Assembly: GCA_964059195.1 (NCBI GenBank)
Contig: CAXKWD010000003.1
Coordinates: 201,524,174-201,588,173, forward strand
Direction: 5' to 3'
DNA: 64,000 nucleotides
Source: Ectobius pallidus
Taxonomy: Eukaryota > Arthropoda > Insecta > Blattodea > Ectobiidae
Part shown: piece by piece, positions 23,301 through 37,700 of the stretch
Layout of the letters: each line of letters opens with the position of its first letter
Position numbering within the stretch: position 1 is the stretch's first letter
Program-made: the position numbers and the translations under genes
Notes under the pieces: generated by a model
What the model saw: the letters and a program-made list of their open reading frames with translations, nothing else
Told to the model about the DNA's origin: nothing
Databases searched by the model: none

Positions 23301-26300
23301 CATTTCCCGAACAGATAATGATTTTCTATAACATTTCTTTAGTGATGTTTTAAATACTAATTTTCACAATGCTTAGCCTAGTTATATTTTCAGTATACTG
23401 TAAGCTTAAATCTTGACACTATGAAGAAGTACCGTATTTCAGTATTGAAGATTGAAATAAAACAAAACCCAGATAGAAAGAAGAAGAAAAAGAATTTCAC
23501 TCAACTTTCTTAAAAGTAGATGTTGAAAATGCTGCCATGGCACGGCAGATTATTTAATCTGACCCCGAGGGCTGGATTTAGAAGAGGTGGTGGTATACAG
23601 CTTCTACTCACTAGTCTGTGCACCAAATATACCTGGGTTCAATCCCAAACCCCTCTGCAGTGCATATGATGTGAAGACATATGTCACTGTTGATAGTGAT
23701 TCATCAGTCAGATGGGGATGTTAAGCCTAGTAGCCCCTTGGTGTCTTTAGGCAAGAGTAGGCTAATGCCAGCACCATATTTCCCCTTCATTTTCTCACCT
23801 CGTCGTCATCACTCGTACACCACATTACACAACATAAACATCACTATATACACTCATCTCACTAATATTAAACTTTTTTCAGTTGCACATCACCATGTAA
23901 TGTGGTGCATAATATATGCACCTGGACAACGGGGTTGGCATTCGATACACACTTATACAGTCTTATAGAACATGATTTTGAAGGCACATTACTTTCAGCA
24001 TAACATCTTTGAAACATGTAAATGCATATTTTATGGGAATGTTTTCTAGAAGATAAGTTTCAACTATGGAACAGTTATAAATAAGAAGAAATTGTGACCC
24101 AAGAGAGCTCTGACTCAGGAAAACCTTAATGATATTCATTCATGAATTGAAAGTGAGTCATAAAAACTCCAGGAAGATGGGATTTCTTCAGCATCTGTAT
24201 TAAGGGGACTAGTTTACATACGAGGGTGAGTCAATAATTAATCCGGACTTTTCATAAACACTTTATTTATTTCAAAATACAGTATGATTTTCTCATGATT
24301 TTTCAATATAGTCTCCCTTCTTTGTATTGCACTTGGTCCAGTGGTCCACAAGCTTGTGTATTCCTGCTGAAAAGAAGGTTTTCAGTTGGTTACAAAGCCT
24401 CTGAAGCACCGCTTCCTGCACCTCTTTGTCTGAGGAAAATCGATGACCTTGCAAAGCATCTTTCAACGGCTCAAACAAATGAAAGTCCGACAGAGCAAGA
24501 TCTGGACCGTAAGGTGGATGTTCCAGCACCTCTAAACCCAATTTGTGGATGGTTTCAAGGGTGAGTCGAGCCGTGTGAGAGGCGAGCGTTATCGTGCAAT
24601 AGCAACACTTTCCATGTCAAAAGACCTTGTCGTTTGCTGTGAATTGCTGGTTAAGTTTGTTTGTCAACAGTGCACTGTAATATTCTTTGTTGATGGTTTT
24701 CCCCTTCTCCATGTAATCTTCCAGTATAGACGCGATGCATCAGCAGCTTTGCAACCAACTGAAAGGCAGGAATACACAAGCTTGTGGACCGCTGACCAAG
24801 CGCATTACAAAGAAGGGAGACTATATTGAAAAATACAGTAAGTAAATAAAGTGTTTTATGAAAAGTTCAGATAATTGTTGACTCACCCTCATAGTTTATA
24901 TAAAAAATGTATACATCTTCATATGTGTGTAGATCAGAGGGGACAGCATTTTCAACATCTGTTTTAAGATAGGTGACTAATAAAACCAAAATCCTTCTTT
25001 TCTTGTGGGTGGATGGAAGTATTGGAGAGAGCTAAAACCTGTCAGTGATTAGATTCCCTTTGCTATGCCCAGTGACTTCATCTTTGGTTTGCACTGATAG
25101 CCTTAGTAATAAAAGCCCAAATCCAGAGGCGCTGACTTAAAAATATTTGTTTGGGGGCAAGAATTGGATTTTTAATAGTTATACATAGGCCTTGTGTGAT
25201 AAAAGCTTAAAGGTTGGGAAGGCACTTATGTCCAAATCATTCATTCAACAAAATACTACTTACACATCTCTCACAATTTTAGGATTCCTTGAATCTCTTT
25301 ACCATTTTACTTTCTGACATATATATGTAACTTAGTATACAGTGCGCCCGAGAACAGTCTCCGCAGTTGCTATTTGCTGGAGAGAGGGCTAGCTGCAGCA
25401 GTTACGTTGGCAACACGAGCTTTTATAAAAACAAACCGCCAGCTGTGTATGCAGGCAGGCAGAGGTCATTGTCACTTTATCAATGGGTGCATTGTCTAAT
25501 TACTAATCAGTACATATTGCAGTGTGCAAGCATTTAGATTGAATATTGTGACAGCACTTCCAGCACCTGCAATGATCGGCTGTGGTGAGTGCCAACTTCT
25601 CCAACAAGTAGCCGCTGCGGAGACTATTCTCGGGCGCACTGTAGAAAAAGTATTGAGATCTTGACAAAAAATCAAAATCAAGATTATTTATCAAATTGCC
25701 CAGAATCTAGTTTTTATAACTGAAATGTTGAGGGGACTTTTCATGAAAACTTTTTAGAAAAATTTGATTTTTTGAGGAAAAAAAAAAGGCTTTAACTATT
25801 TTAATAACAATGTAAAATTTGAAACTTCTATCTGCAACTAATGAAATGGCTCTATCTGTTTTTCTGTAAAAATGACTTGGGGGTACTTTGCTTTTATCCA
25901 TTTTCTTTTTTTCCTAGGGTATCTCCATTACAGTACATGAAAACGTACCACAGTAAACTTTTAGAGAAAATTAAAATGAACATTTTTTTTTGTTAAACAC
26001 ATTTCTTTATACAATTAAGGAATCAAGAAAAAAAACAAAATAAATAAATGTGAATTTCAGAATTTACATTATCTAAAATATGAATAATGTGCTTTTGTCT
26101 CCCATAGTAACAAGAAAACAAAATCTACTTATTGTGAAATGCAGTCATTTAGCTCAGTCGTAATGAACACACCAAAACTAATCAGAACAAGGTGGTTTAG
26201 GCTAATAGGCAAGAGGTCCTGGGTTCAAATCAAACATCGTTTGGCTTGACTTTTTATGGTTTCCTTATTCATAAAGACGAACGCCACTTTGTCGCCGGAT

Positions 26301-26445
26301 ATTATAATTGTTATAACCGAATATCAAAAAATAAGACATCACAGATGAACACGACTGAATTATTACAAGAGACTACTGATACACACAGACATTCTGCACA
26401 TGTGATAAGTGCAGTTAAAGCATGCATAATAAGCCTAATAATAAG

Positions 26446-26511
<66 letters not shown>

Positions 26512-29500
26512 AATCATGGTAATGATATTATTAATAAAATATTATAGACTGAAATGTAGATATTTTCTTGAACAAGCTTGAATTAAAAAATGTATTCAAA
26601 TATTGTACTGCATAGGTCCACAAAATCATCTCCACATAAAAATAGCAATAATTAAAATAGACCAATGCCATATATTATATTGATTTTATTTAAATTGCAT
26701 GCTCTTTTATGATTTATTTACTTGACCAAAGAAATGTAATTCTATTGAAAGGTGGAACAATTATTTATTCAGTTAGCATATGTGATGCTATAATGGAAAA
26801 TATTATATGAAACATTTAGTAAGATCCTTAAATCTATTTAACCTGGAGGTTATACATTAATTTTTGAATGGTAGGCCTACATATTGGTTTCTTTCATCAA
26901 CCTTGAAACTTCAATATTTTATATATAATTCTAAACAAGTGTATGTGAGAAAGTAGGTCACAGTGGAATGATAATTCTTTCACACTGGCCGTGTGTAGGC
27001 TAAGATGGACAAGTGAAGTCAGAATGAATAATTCAATGCCATAGCCGGGATTTGAACCAGGATCTTTGGCTCTTCGTGCCGATGCTCTAACCAACTGAGC
27101 TACCATGGCAACGTGCCGGTACAACATTAAATTCTCCAACTGACTCACAATCCCAGTATACCTCCAGGCGTTCTCAATATGAGATACAAACCCAGTGGCG
27201 ACTTACAACCTTACAACCTTTAAGACCTGGGCTTTATAGTAAACCACTAGTAGGTCACAGTGGAATGATAATTCTTTCACACTGGCCGTGTGTAGGCCAT
27301 AGTAGCTCAGTTGGTTAGAGCATCGGCATGGAGAGCCGAAGATCCTGGTTCAAATCCCGGCTATGGCATTGAATTTTTCATTCTGACTTCACTTGTATGT
27401 GAGAAAGTTCGTGCAACATATTTTGCAGCATGTATTTAGTATTACGATAGGTTCCCCTACATTTTCTAAACTTCATATACATTTACTTTTCTCCAGTGCT
27501 TGTGATTTAATACATAATTTTATGTTTCAATGAATTTCATATAAATAACATTCAAATGTCACTTATTTTCTTTATAATTTTCTTTTACAGAACCCATGTA
27601 CTGGATAACAAACTTAAAGGACTTAATATGGCTGAGAAACCACTTAGTGGCACCACTGTCTGAGGAATTCACATTTAGAGCCTGTATGTTGCCACTCCTA
27701 CTCCAGTGCTTCCGCCCGCTCACAGCAGTTTTTATCTGTCCGCTCTTTTTTGGAGTTGGTAAGACTTTTTAATAGCTCTGTCATTTTCAAGTTGCCATGT
27801 TATGTAAAAGATTTTATCTGCCACAATGTTACAATCTAGAAACATGCAGATAAACTTGTTTTCACCTCTTGAACTGAACAAACCAGAACAAAAAAGGGCT
27901 GGAATTTGTATGCAGAAGTAATGCATTATGTCATCTGTCTACCTGTGAGGGTATGAAAAGGAAGGCATGTTCCCTAAAGTGCATGATGACTCATTTATTT
28001 TCTCATCTTCCACACCCTCTCATCCAGAAAACAATGCCCTACAGAGCATAATTGATAATACAGTCACAGATCTTCAAAATCGGTTAGTCAGATATATATA
28101 TATGTTTTTCCAATCTTGAAAAAACAGTATTTCTAAATTTTATTAAAACAAATACCGGTAAATCTATCAAACCGATCACTATCAGAATTGAAAACACAGA
28201 TATTAAAGAATCAGATGACCCTACAGTCAATGCATATGAATATAAGAATATTTGAATTTTGAATTTTTGTGGTGAATTTGAGTACTGGTACCTCATTAAA
28301 TTTCCTTATATAAACGCTCAATTAAATCATAAACCTTTGGACCTGATGTTGATAGATACTTTGTAATTGCTGCACTGTTGTCACCATTTCTGGTACCTCA
28401 TTAAATTTCCTTATATAAACGCTCAATTAAATCATAAACCTTTGGACCTGATGTTGATAGATACTTTGTAATTGCTGCACTGTTGTCACCATTTCTGTCA
28501 CCAATTCTGTCCAAGATCTTTGAATCTCTCATGCATAAACAGTTATTGGAATATCTAAGAGGCATAATATCACCCAAACAGTATGAGTTTTTGGAAGGAA
28601 AATCCACGTGTTAGCTAGGCTACTGAATATGTAGTCAAAAAGATCATCACAGCTTTTGAAAATAAGGATCTACTATCACTAACAGCCTGTGATCTAACTA
28701 AGGCCTTTGACACCATAGATCATAACCTGATAATTAAAAAGTTACAATACTATGGGGTTAATAACGCTGAGTTGAACTTAATTCAGTCCTTTCTGTATGA
28801 CAGGAAACAGTTTGTTAGTATAAACGACCAAAGTTCCGATATTCGATCCATAAACTGTGGAGTTCCACAGGGATCTATACTGGCACCATTACTTTTTCCC
28901 ATTGCAGTAAATGATCTGTCTTATAATATACCAGTGGATATCGTGTTATATGCCACTCTAATATCTTCCGATAAAAGCTTAGATTGGATGAAACAAATGG
29001 AAATGGATGGCCTCAAAGCTGCAAAGGACTGGTTTGGTAGAAATGGGTTTGCTCTAAATGATTCAAAGACTCAGAAATATTCTTTTGATCTTATAAGGAG
29101 GATACCTAATAACTGCGACAATATAAAGTTACTTGGTTTTCACCTGGACTCTAAGCTTACTTGGAAGCCCCATGTTGAAAATATTTTTAAGAAAATGGCC
29201 AGAGGTATTTTTGTTCTAAGAAGAATTAAGAATTGCATTTCACTCGAGGTTTTAAGGTCTGTGTATTTTGCTCTTTTACAAAGCCATGTATTGTTTATGG
29301 AATATATCTCTGGGGTCATTCCAGGGAAACAAATTCGATTTTACTTTTCCAAAAAAAGGCCCTGAGGATAATGGCAAACAAAAGTCAGAGAGAAAGCTGT
29401 AGACCTCTTTTTACTGAAATGAATATTATGACAGTTTTTAATTTATATGTATTTTATTCTACCTTATTTGTCAAGAAGAATCTAGAGAGTTTTACTGATA

Positions 29501-29815
29501 TAGAAATGCATAATTATAATACAAGACACAGGGCAGATTTAAATTTACCAAAGTGTCGTTTAAATAGCTCTTATAACACTTGTTTTTATAATGGAATTAA
29601 TTTATTCAACAAACTGCCTTTAAGCATCCGTTGTTTACCCATAAATAGTTTTAAAAATTATGTATATGCATGGCTAATAAGGAGACCATTTTACTCTGTA
29701 CACAAATTCCTTACTGCTGACTTTGTCTTATAAGAACTGTTATTATGTATATTGACGATGCCTCACCTGTATGGACATAGGCTAATAAACATTATTATTA
29801 TTATTATTATTATTA

Positions 29816-29870
<55 letters not shown>

Positions 29871-32800
29871 TGGGGAAGATACTTGTTCCACAGTTTCTGC
29901 ACTCTTGGTAGAACAATGAGACTCTCTAGGGATGGTCCGGTCAAATATGATTCTAGGTAAATTATTAAGTTGTGGAAATACTTTCTACTAATTTATTCAG
30001 CTTCTGCAATAGTAGAATTATGGTAGTGTGCCACAGAATAATATGATGCAACATTTGAGGCAGGCGACGTAATAAATTTATAAGGCTAGCAACACAGTTG
30101 TTGACTATTTGGATTCCAGCAAGCGACCTTATGAACCAGGGCATGCCTTCTCATTATATAGTGGAACCCTAAAATTCTTGTGAGAAGCAATATCTCGTAT
30201 ACTAGGGGCTTTCCTCACCATTGCCAAAATGAATCTAGCTTCCTTATTGGTCAGTAAATGGCATTTTAATAAGCGTCACTACTCAAACTGCGGCTTACGA
30301 ATTTCGCTGGGAATCCCCTAAAAGAGTGTTACTTATGCTTGTCCTACATGCAGGACAGGCATAAGTACGGCTTCCTCATCATCCTACAGCAAATTGTATG
30401 TACTTTAATGCTCTGTAATTTTTATTAGTGGATATTAATTAATAGGTCTTAGGGGCCCAAGGGAGAGTGATGTGAAATATATGAACTCAGGAAGAGAGTT
30501 CACTTAGCCTCTCCTCTCCTCTCCAACCTCACCCTCACCTGCACGTGGTGGGCCCTACTAAGCCGACTAATCCAGTCCAAGGATGAGGTAACCAATCCCT
30601 TCGGCGGGCTGGATCGGCAAACAGACGAGGAGATGGGGGTCATGACAGGGCTGCTTGGGAGTAGCCTGAGATAAGGCCTGTCATGATAGTGTGGGTCCAC
30701 ACTTGGATAGGTGGCGGAGGAGCCTCTTAGTAGGTCAACGGCAGGGTTGTTATGAAAAAAGCCGGCCTGATTTTAACTGGCCGGTTTTAACCGGTTTTAT
30801 CCACTTGAAAAAAGCCAGGCAATTTTATCCGGATAAAATCAAATTGAATAAAAATAATGGAAGTTTCTTTCATGGATTTATTTCCAAACATCACAAATTT
30901 AAAAGTTACAAGCTCAGAACCTGTAGTAGGCCTACTTAGGCCTACTGAGTGCAAACGAAGAGCTACCAGTTTTATCCACCTGAAAAAAGCCAGGCCAGAT
31001 AAAATCAAATTGAATAAAAATAATTGAAGTTTCTTATATGCTTTTATTTCCAAACATCACAAATTTAAAAGTTACAAGCTCAGAACCTGTAATGCTTACT
31101 GAATGCAAATGCAGAGCTACCAGTTTTATCCACTTGAAAAAAGCCAGGCCGGATAAAATCAAATTGAATAAAAATAATTCAAGTTTCTTTCATGTTTTTA
31201 TTTCCATACATCACAAATTTAAAAGTTACAAGCTCAGAACCTGTACTAGGCCTACTTAGACCTACTGAGTGCAAATGAAGAGCTACCAGTTTTATCCACT
31301 TGAAAAAAGCCAGGCCGGATAAAATCAAATTGAATAAAAATAATTCAAGTTTCTTACATGTTTTTATTTCCAAACATCACAAATTTAAAAGTTACAAGCT
31401 CAGAACCTGTAATGCTTACTGAGTGCAAATGCAGAGCTACCAGTTTTATCCACTTGAAAAAAGCCAGGCATTTTATCCGGCTAAAATCAAATTGAATAAA
31501 AATAATTGAAGTTCCTTTCATGTTTTTATTTCCGAAGATCACAAATTTAAAAGTTACGGTACAAGCTCAGAACCTGTAGTAGGCCTCATTTTTATCCACT
31601 TGAAAAAAGCCAGACATTTTATCCGGCTAAAATCAAATTGAATAAAAATAATTGAAGTTCCTTTCTTGTTTTTATTTCCAAACATCACAAATTTAAAAGT
31701 TACAAGCTCAAAACCTGTAGTAGGCCTACTTAGGCCTACTGAGTGCAAATGCAGAGCTACCAGTTTTATCCACTTGAAAAAAGCCAGGCATTTTATCCGG
31801 CTAAAATCAAATTGAATAAAAATAATTGAAGTTCCTTTCTTGTTTTTATTTCCAAACATCACAAATTTAAAAGTTACAAACTCAGAACCTGTAGTAGGCC
31901 TACTGAGTGCAAATGCAAAGCTACCAGTCTTATCCACTTGAAAAATGCCAGGCATTTTATCTGGATAAAATCAAATTGAGTAAAAATAATTTAAGTTTCT
32001 TTCATGTTCTTATTTTCAAACATCACAAATTTAAAAGATACAAGCTCAGAAACCTAAAATTGTATTTAGTGTAATTTAATACAGTGAGTCTCATGCAAGA
32101 GTTGGCCAATGACACAGGTTTCTGCGTCGCGGCGGGCACAGCAAATAAAGCCGTGATCGGTGTAATGATTCAGGTTCTCACATTTACAGTTAAAATTACA
32201 ATGTAAATAACCATGTACCTCATCACAAGAGATGTTGAAATTGGTCTCCTCTTGCATCCACACAATACTGGCACCATTTTAGGAAATTTTCTTTTACGCG
32301 CATCAGTTCAGCTTCCGTAATAGAGTTAATTTTTCTTGTGATATTGTCTGCTAGTTCTTCTAATGTATGGGAAATTGACCTAAACACTTTATTTTTGAAG
32401 TTTCCCCATAAATAATAGTCACATGCTGTTAGAAGAACTTAAAAACAATATCACAAGAGAAATTAACTCTGTCTCGGAAGCTGAAATTATGCGCGTGAAA
32501 GAAAATTTCCTGAAAAGGTGCCAGTATTGTATGGATGCAAGAGAAGAACATTTCCAGCAGCTCTTGTGATGAGGTATGTGGTTATTTTCATTGTAATTTT
32601 AACTGTAAATATGAGAACCTGAATCATTACACCAATCGCGGCTTTATTTGCATAGATATTTCACCCGATCGCTCGGGAGATGGAGCTGTACCCGCCGCTT
32701 CACAGAATCCCACGTCATTGGCCAACTCTTGCGTGGGACTCACTGTACCACTCCACTGTGTAATTCCCAGCAATAGTTAATTACCGTATTTACTCCAATA

Positions 32801-34687
32801 TTTTGCACCCTCGAATTTAATGCGCACCCTGATTTTGAAACTTAAAATCATAAAAAAAGAGTTTGTTAGCGAATGTAATGCGCATCAATAGGATATTTTA
32901 TTTGGAATTTTGTTTTAGTATTTATAGAATAATGAACCAACACATAAACATTTACAGTTAACTGTCAGTTTTAGGCCTACAAGTAGACCTATAGGCATGG
33001 CTCATCAATATTCACTAATGTGTTCATCACTGGAATCCTCGGAGGTGCTTATTTTTATTGCTAAATGGACAAACAAAATGTTAAATGCATGTTTCACAAT
33101 AAAAGCTGACACCACTCTTAAATGAGTTTAAAATTGACAATGCACAATATTCCACATTTGCACTATAGAACTGACAAAAACTATTTTTGCATTATGTTTC
33201 AGAAATTAAATTTCATATCGTGTAGGCTAACGATAAAATGAACGAAGTCGAGAATTATAGCAGTGCCTTGTTATGTAGATCAATATTACCTCCGACCTAC
33301 GAAACGGAGTTGTACTAGAATTTAACGCGCACCTCAGTATTGAAATCTACAAATGGACAAAAATAGGGCACGTTATATTCAAGTAAATATGGTAAATTCA
33401 CCATTCATCATAAGACTCTTGCATATTTGCTTTATTCTGCCTGTTGATGTATACAAGCTTCTGGGCTTTTTCATTGCCTAGTCTGTTTCTCAATTTTGTT
33501 TGTATTAACCCAAATGAAGAAAATACTCTTTCGATTGATGCAGAACTGGCTAGCATATGATGTAAAGATTCTATGGCTTGACAAAATTCCAGTGATAGGT
33601 GATTACGCTTCAGATTTGTGTAATTGATGGAGAAATAAGTATAAAAAATCCCTTTAGGTAGGCCTACAGGGCACAGGCTGAGGTAGATTTCATAGTGCTT
33701 TTTATGAATTTATTGGGGTAAGTGTAGAATAAAAACTGAAATATTTTTTTATAAAAAGAGAGTTGTTAATTATGTATTAATTGATATCTTTTATTATTTC
33801 ATTTTTAATTTGGCCAAGGATTATTGTTCTAAAGATATTTAACTATTATTTTTAATATTTCAAACTTTATTTCATTGGTAATTTTAGCCTCAGTTGGTCC
33901 TCTGAATTCATTTCGGCATGCGTATTGGCTGAGGTACATTTTGAAGTGTTTTTGACTTTCAAAAATTCAAATCTCTCCTTTTATGAGCGCTATTGAGAAA
34001 CTAATTGTTGATTTAGAGATTACTCATCAAGAGCTTTTCAACGATACTCCACAAACATGGTTTTAAAAATTTTTAATTTCCACCCTCACCCCCACAACCA
34101 CTGTATCATTGGTGTCTAATTTATGCATACTAAGTTTCCCTCTAAACCCCATAGGGCCCTAAATATAATTTTTTTCAAAATTTCAACCCGCTCCCACTCC
34201 CCCAACCAGGAAAAATTGATTTTAGCCGGCTAAATTTGATTTTAGCCGGCTAAAATTGAAAAAAGCCGCTGGTCAGGTCTTTTTCAATTTTAGCCGGCTT
34301 TTTTACAACCCTGGTCAACGGCAGCATCGAAGGTCCAGTTAGGTGACTTACTGCGAAGGGGTAGGAGGAACTCTGTAGCCAAGGTAAAGGCAACCTCCTA
34401 GGAGTTAGGAACTCCAAAATCAAATCCTCTGGCCCTCCAGGTTGGGGGTTGGGCTGAGGGCTAGCAACCCCATTCCATAAAAAGAGAAACGCTACAAAAC
34501 CTCAAGGAAATGAAAATAACCAGCTGTCAACAAAAGTACAACTTGGCAAACGAAAATGGAACAATGATTTTAAATTAGCGACATGGAACCCTTGGAATAA
34601 GGAACTGGAGAATGGTTGCATTAGACTGTGACAAATGGAAGAATTTTCTTGAGGAGGCTAAGACTCAGAAATGAGTTGTTAAACCAC

Positions 34688-34760
<73 letters not shown>

Positions 34761-37700
34761 CATGAATTAATAGGTCTTAAGGGCCCTATAGGCTATTGGC
34801 CTTTGGTAATACAGCTTCAGACCACATTATATTCATGCAGGCGTAGAAAACAGAACCATGTAATGAGAACAGAAAGGGAACATCCTGGGCAGCTTTTAAG
34901 TTCAATTTGACATTCATGTTTTGTGAGAGAGGAAAACCCTGCTAAAGCCAATATAATTAAGGAATCGCGCACAATGTGCATTATCTTAACCTAAGACTTA
35001 ACCTACCCAGTCCTGAACCCGGGAAAGGGATTTTTCACTACTGAAAAATCCCCGACCCGGCCGGGAATCGAACCCGGGCCGCCGGAGTGGAAGGCAGGCG
35101 CGCTACCGACTCACCCACGGAGACGGACTATTGTACGGAGCCAATATTGTACTAAGATTGGACGGCGGCAAATGAATGTGAATCTGAAAGGACTGCCTCG
35201 CTCAGTTATTATACAGGTTATCCCAGATAAAATTTTTGAAGTGAAACTTCTTTAGCCGCGGTAGGGGTAAATCGAGAGCTTGTGTAACGCTAAAAAATTG
35301 TCACGAAATTAATGTAACGCTCAAAATCGTCATGAAATTAGTGAGGTGTGATGGAACGGACTGCACAGAAAACAATCAACTCAATGATTAGGCTTATCCA
35401 AAGTTTAAAAAATCCAAAAATTCGAAACTAAAAAATCGAAAATCCAAAATTTAAAAAACCCAAAATTAAAAAATCAAAAATCCAAAATAAAAAATAAAAA
35501 ATCAAAGATCCAAAATTTAAAAAATCTAAAATAAAAAGATCCAAAATTCAAAAGTTCAAAAATCCAAAATAAAAAGATCCAAATATCTAAAATTTAAAAA
35601 TAAAAATTCAAAAATTTAAAATAAAAAATATAAATAAACAAAAAATCCAAAATAAAAAATAAAAAATCTAAAATTCAAAAATCCAAAATTTAAAAATTCC
35701 AAAAACCCAATATTAAAAAGTCCAACAATCCAAAATTCAAAAAACCCAATAATCCAAAATCGAAAAATTCAAAAATTAAAACAAGTTTCACTTCTGTCGC
35801 GTGGCGTTCCACGCTCACTTTTTTTTTTTCTACTTGTGATTTGTAAAGTATTGATGGCAATTCCATTTATGGTTCCACATTTTTCATGGCCACAGGCTTT
35901 CACGAAATTCATGTAATTATTGGAACCACTTTTCTCTTAATATGGCTTCTACAACATATAAACTTTCATTTCTCTTCAAAACACCACTTCGGATTCGAAG
36001 CTGCCGCCTGATCTTGACATTTTGTAGATGTTGTATTCAAAACAGACTTGTGCTTTTCCCATGGTTCCTTGAGTTATAGCTAGCTATACAGGTAATATAT
36101 TTTTCTGTTGCAGCACATTTTCATCACATGGTTGAAAGGATGAGAAGTGGTCTGGATTTCAAGAGAGCTCTAATGATATCATGTAAGCAGTGACAGTAAA
36201 TTATATTTGCAATCAACTGTTATTCATCTTCAAACATTCTTCAGCATTTCAGTATATATTTTTGTTTGCTTTCAGGTTTTCAGTTTTCATACACAACACT
36301 CTTCGGTGCCTATTCAGCATTTTTATTTGCAAAAACTGGTAAGTTCTGTTTCTGCTTCTTTAAATTAAAACTTTGTTTTTTACTGATGAAATACTGGTAT
36401 GAGAAGAATAGTGTTGAAATATTAAATTGCTTTGATACCTTAAAGTACCTGGAACATTATGTGGAACAGCATATGTGTGACTTATATTATAATTTATAAT
36501 CTATAGTTTTTATACATAGCTGCTTCATGAATTATCATAAGTCGATACCTATATAATGAGGGGAAGTGTTTGTCTGTCTATGCGCAATAATCAGAGATTT
36601 TAAATGTAGATTGACTGAAGGGTGGCTGAATGCATCTCGAAGCAGGATTTGTATTTTTTACTTTCATTCATGAGTTATGAGCGAAAAACTGGCAGAAAGC
36701 GTTGAATTTTAGCACTGGATTTTGCCAATACATTTACAATCATGGAATTAATTGTTCTGATTGCCATTGAAAACTGAGAAAGAAGAACATTGCTAAAATA
36801 AATAGGTCAAAAGGTTGAGGACAATCATTTTCTTTTTATTGTACTCTTTCTTCTTCTTCTTCTTACTCAATGTTATGGCCTCAGCAAGAATAATACCATG
36901 TAGCCAGTAAAAAAAAAAGTTTATTGTAGTGGAACAACATGCACAATTTATTTATGTACTCGGCTGACGCCTTATAACCAGTGTAATATTGTCACATCTA
37001 TTTGTGCTCTTTTTAATAAAAGGAGATTAATCTGAAACACTGCCAAAGAATGACAGCCATTCAGATAAATGAAAACACAAACAACACCCATTAAATAATA
37101 ATTAAGGAGAGACTAAACCAATATTACCCAATTAAAGAAAGATCCTGATCTTTCACACTTTTTTCTTTATTATTCTGCGCATATGTCTTTATATCGAAGA
37201 CAAGTAAAAAAAATCTGATGTGAAAGTCACATAACTTCCTCTGCCCAAATAAAAGTTAGCAGTATTCACATATCCTTGTACAGTCGGTCAAATAAAAAAC
37301 GTCGGGACTCGTATGCTGTTAAAATTAAAGTTTTGACGCATTAGTTCACAAGTTTCCTATAAAAACACAAAATACAGGCCATTTTCGGAACATATGAGGC
37401 CATGCGGCAGGAGGGAAAATATGAACAAGGAGGGAAAAAATGAACATCGCGGAAAGCGCAACACATGATATTCAACTTAATGCATTGTCATAATTAATTT
37501 TGCTTTGTGTCATCGCCACATAAAAATGCTAACGTGAGAGAAAGTGTAGTTAGGGCTGTAATTGACCTGCATTTTTCGGCCTCTGAAGCAACGAGAAGGT
37601 TCCATATTTATGAAAGAGCAGCTCAGAGGTGGAAACGTTACTATAATGCGACCGGAAGTTTTCATAGCAAACGTTGATCTGGCCGGACGCGTATTTCGAT

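Larger units (their letters stand above)
30742..34313 (-). mobile_element. 3.57-kb hAT element with 8-bp target duplication
   Basis: Ends CAGGGTTGTTATGAAAAAAG and the complement of CAGGGTTGTAAAAAAGCCGG are flanked by GTCAACGG (30734-30741 and 34314-34321). CAGGG ends plus an 8-bp duplication are hAT hallmarks. A hAT C-terminal domain is coded at 33398-33601. The interior holds eight tandem repeats, a fold-back mariner, a small DNA element and repeat A. Confidence 0.9.
30459..34764 (+). mobile_element. Internally deleted RTE element, split by a hAT
   Basis: A 22-bp direct repeat AATTAATAGGTCTTA(A/G)GGGCCC flanks it (30437-30458 and 34765-34786, one mismatch). Removing the hAT leaves about 730 bp. 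It has an RTE-like 5' region, the CTGGCCCTCCAGGTTGGGGG block (34430) also found in the RTE at 4936, the start of the endonuclease (FKLATWN, 34570), then directly a 3'-end fragment ([19 protein letters not shown]) and a (GAT)n tail. Nearly all of the coding region is missing. Confidence 0.8.

Noticed and set aside
24295..24829. Plus-strand ORFs across fold-back mariner 2
   Set aside because: Antisense shadows of the transposase coding arms.
26246..26581. 111-codon ORF with a long poly-Ile run
   Set aside because: It is translation of the (AAT)n microsatellite; the other strand gives the same kind of frame.
27296..27367. Functional tRNA-Ser(GGA)
   Set aside because: No long variable arm, a T-stem mismatch, and a second copy with the same non-tRNA body, which marks a SINE.
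28401..28607. Minus-strand 68-codon ORF before the LINE fragment
   Set aside because: No recognisable motif and partly made of the 105-bp duplication; could be an old element but nothing supports a call.
30794..32060. Possible CRISPR-like array
   Set aside because: Units are 145-175 bp, whole-unit homologous without unique spacers, and lie inside a hAT in a eukaryotic genome.
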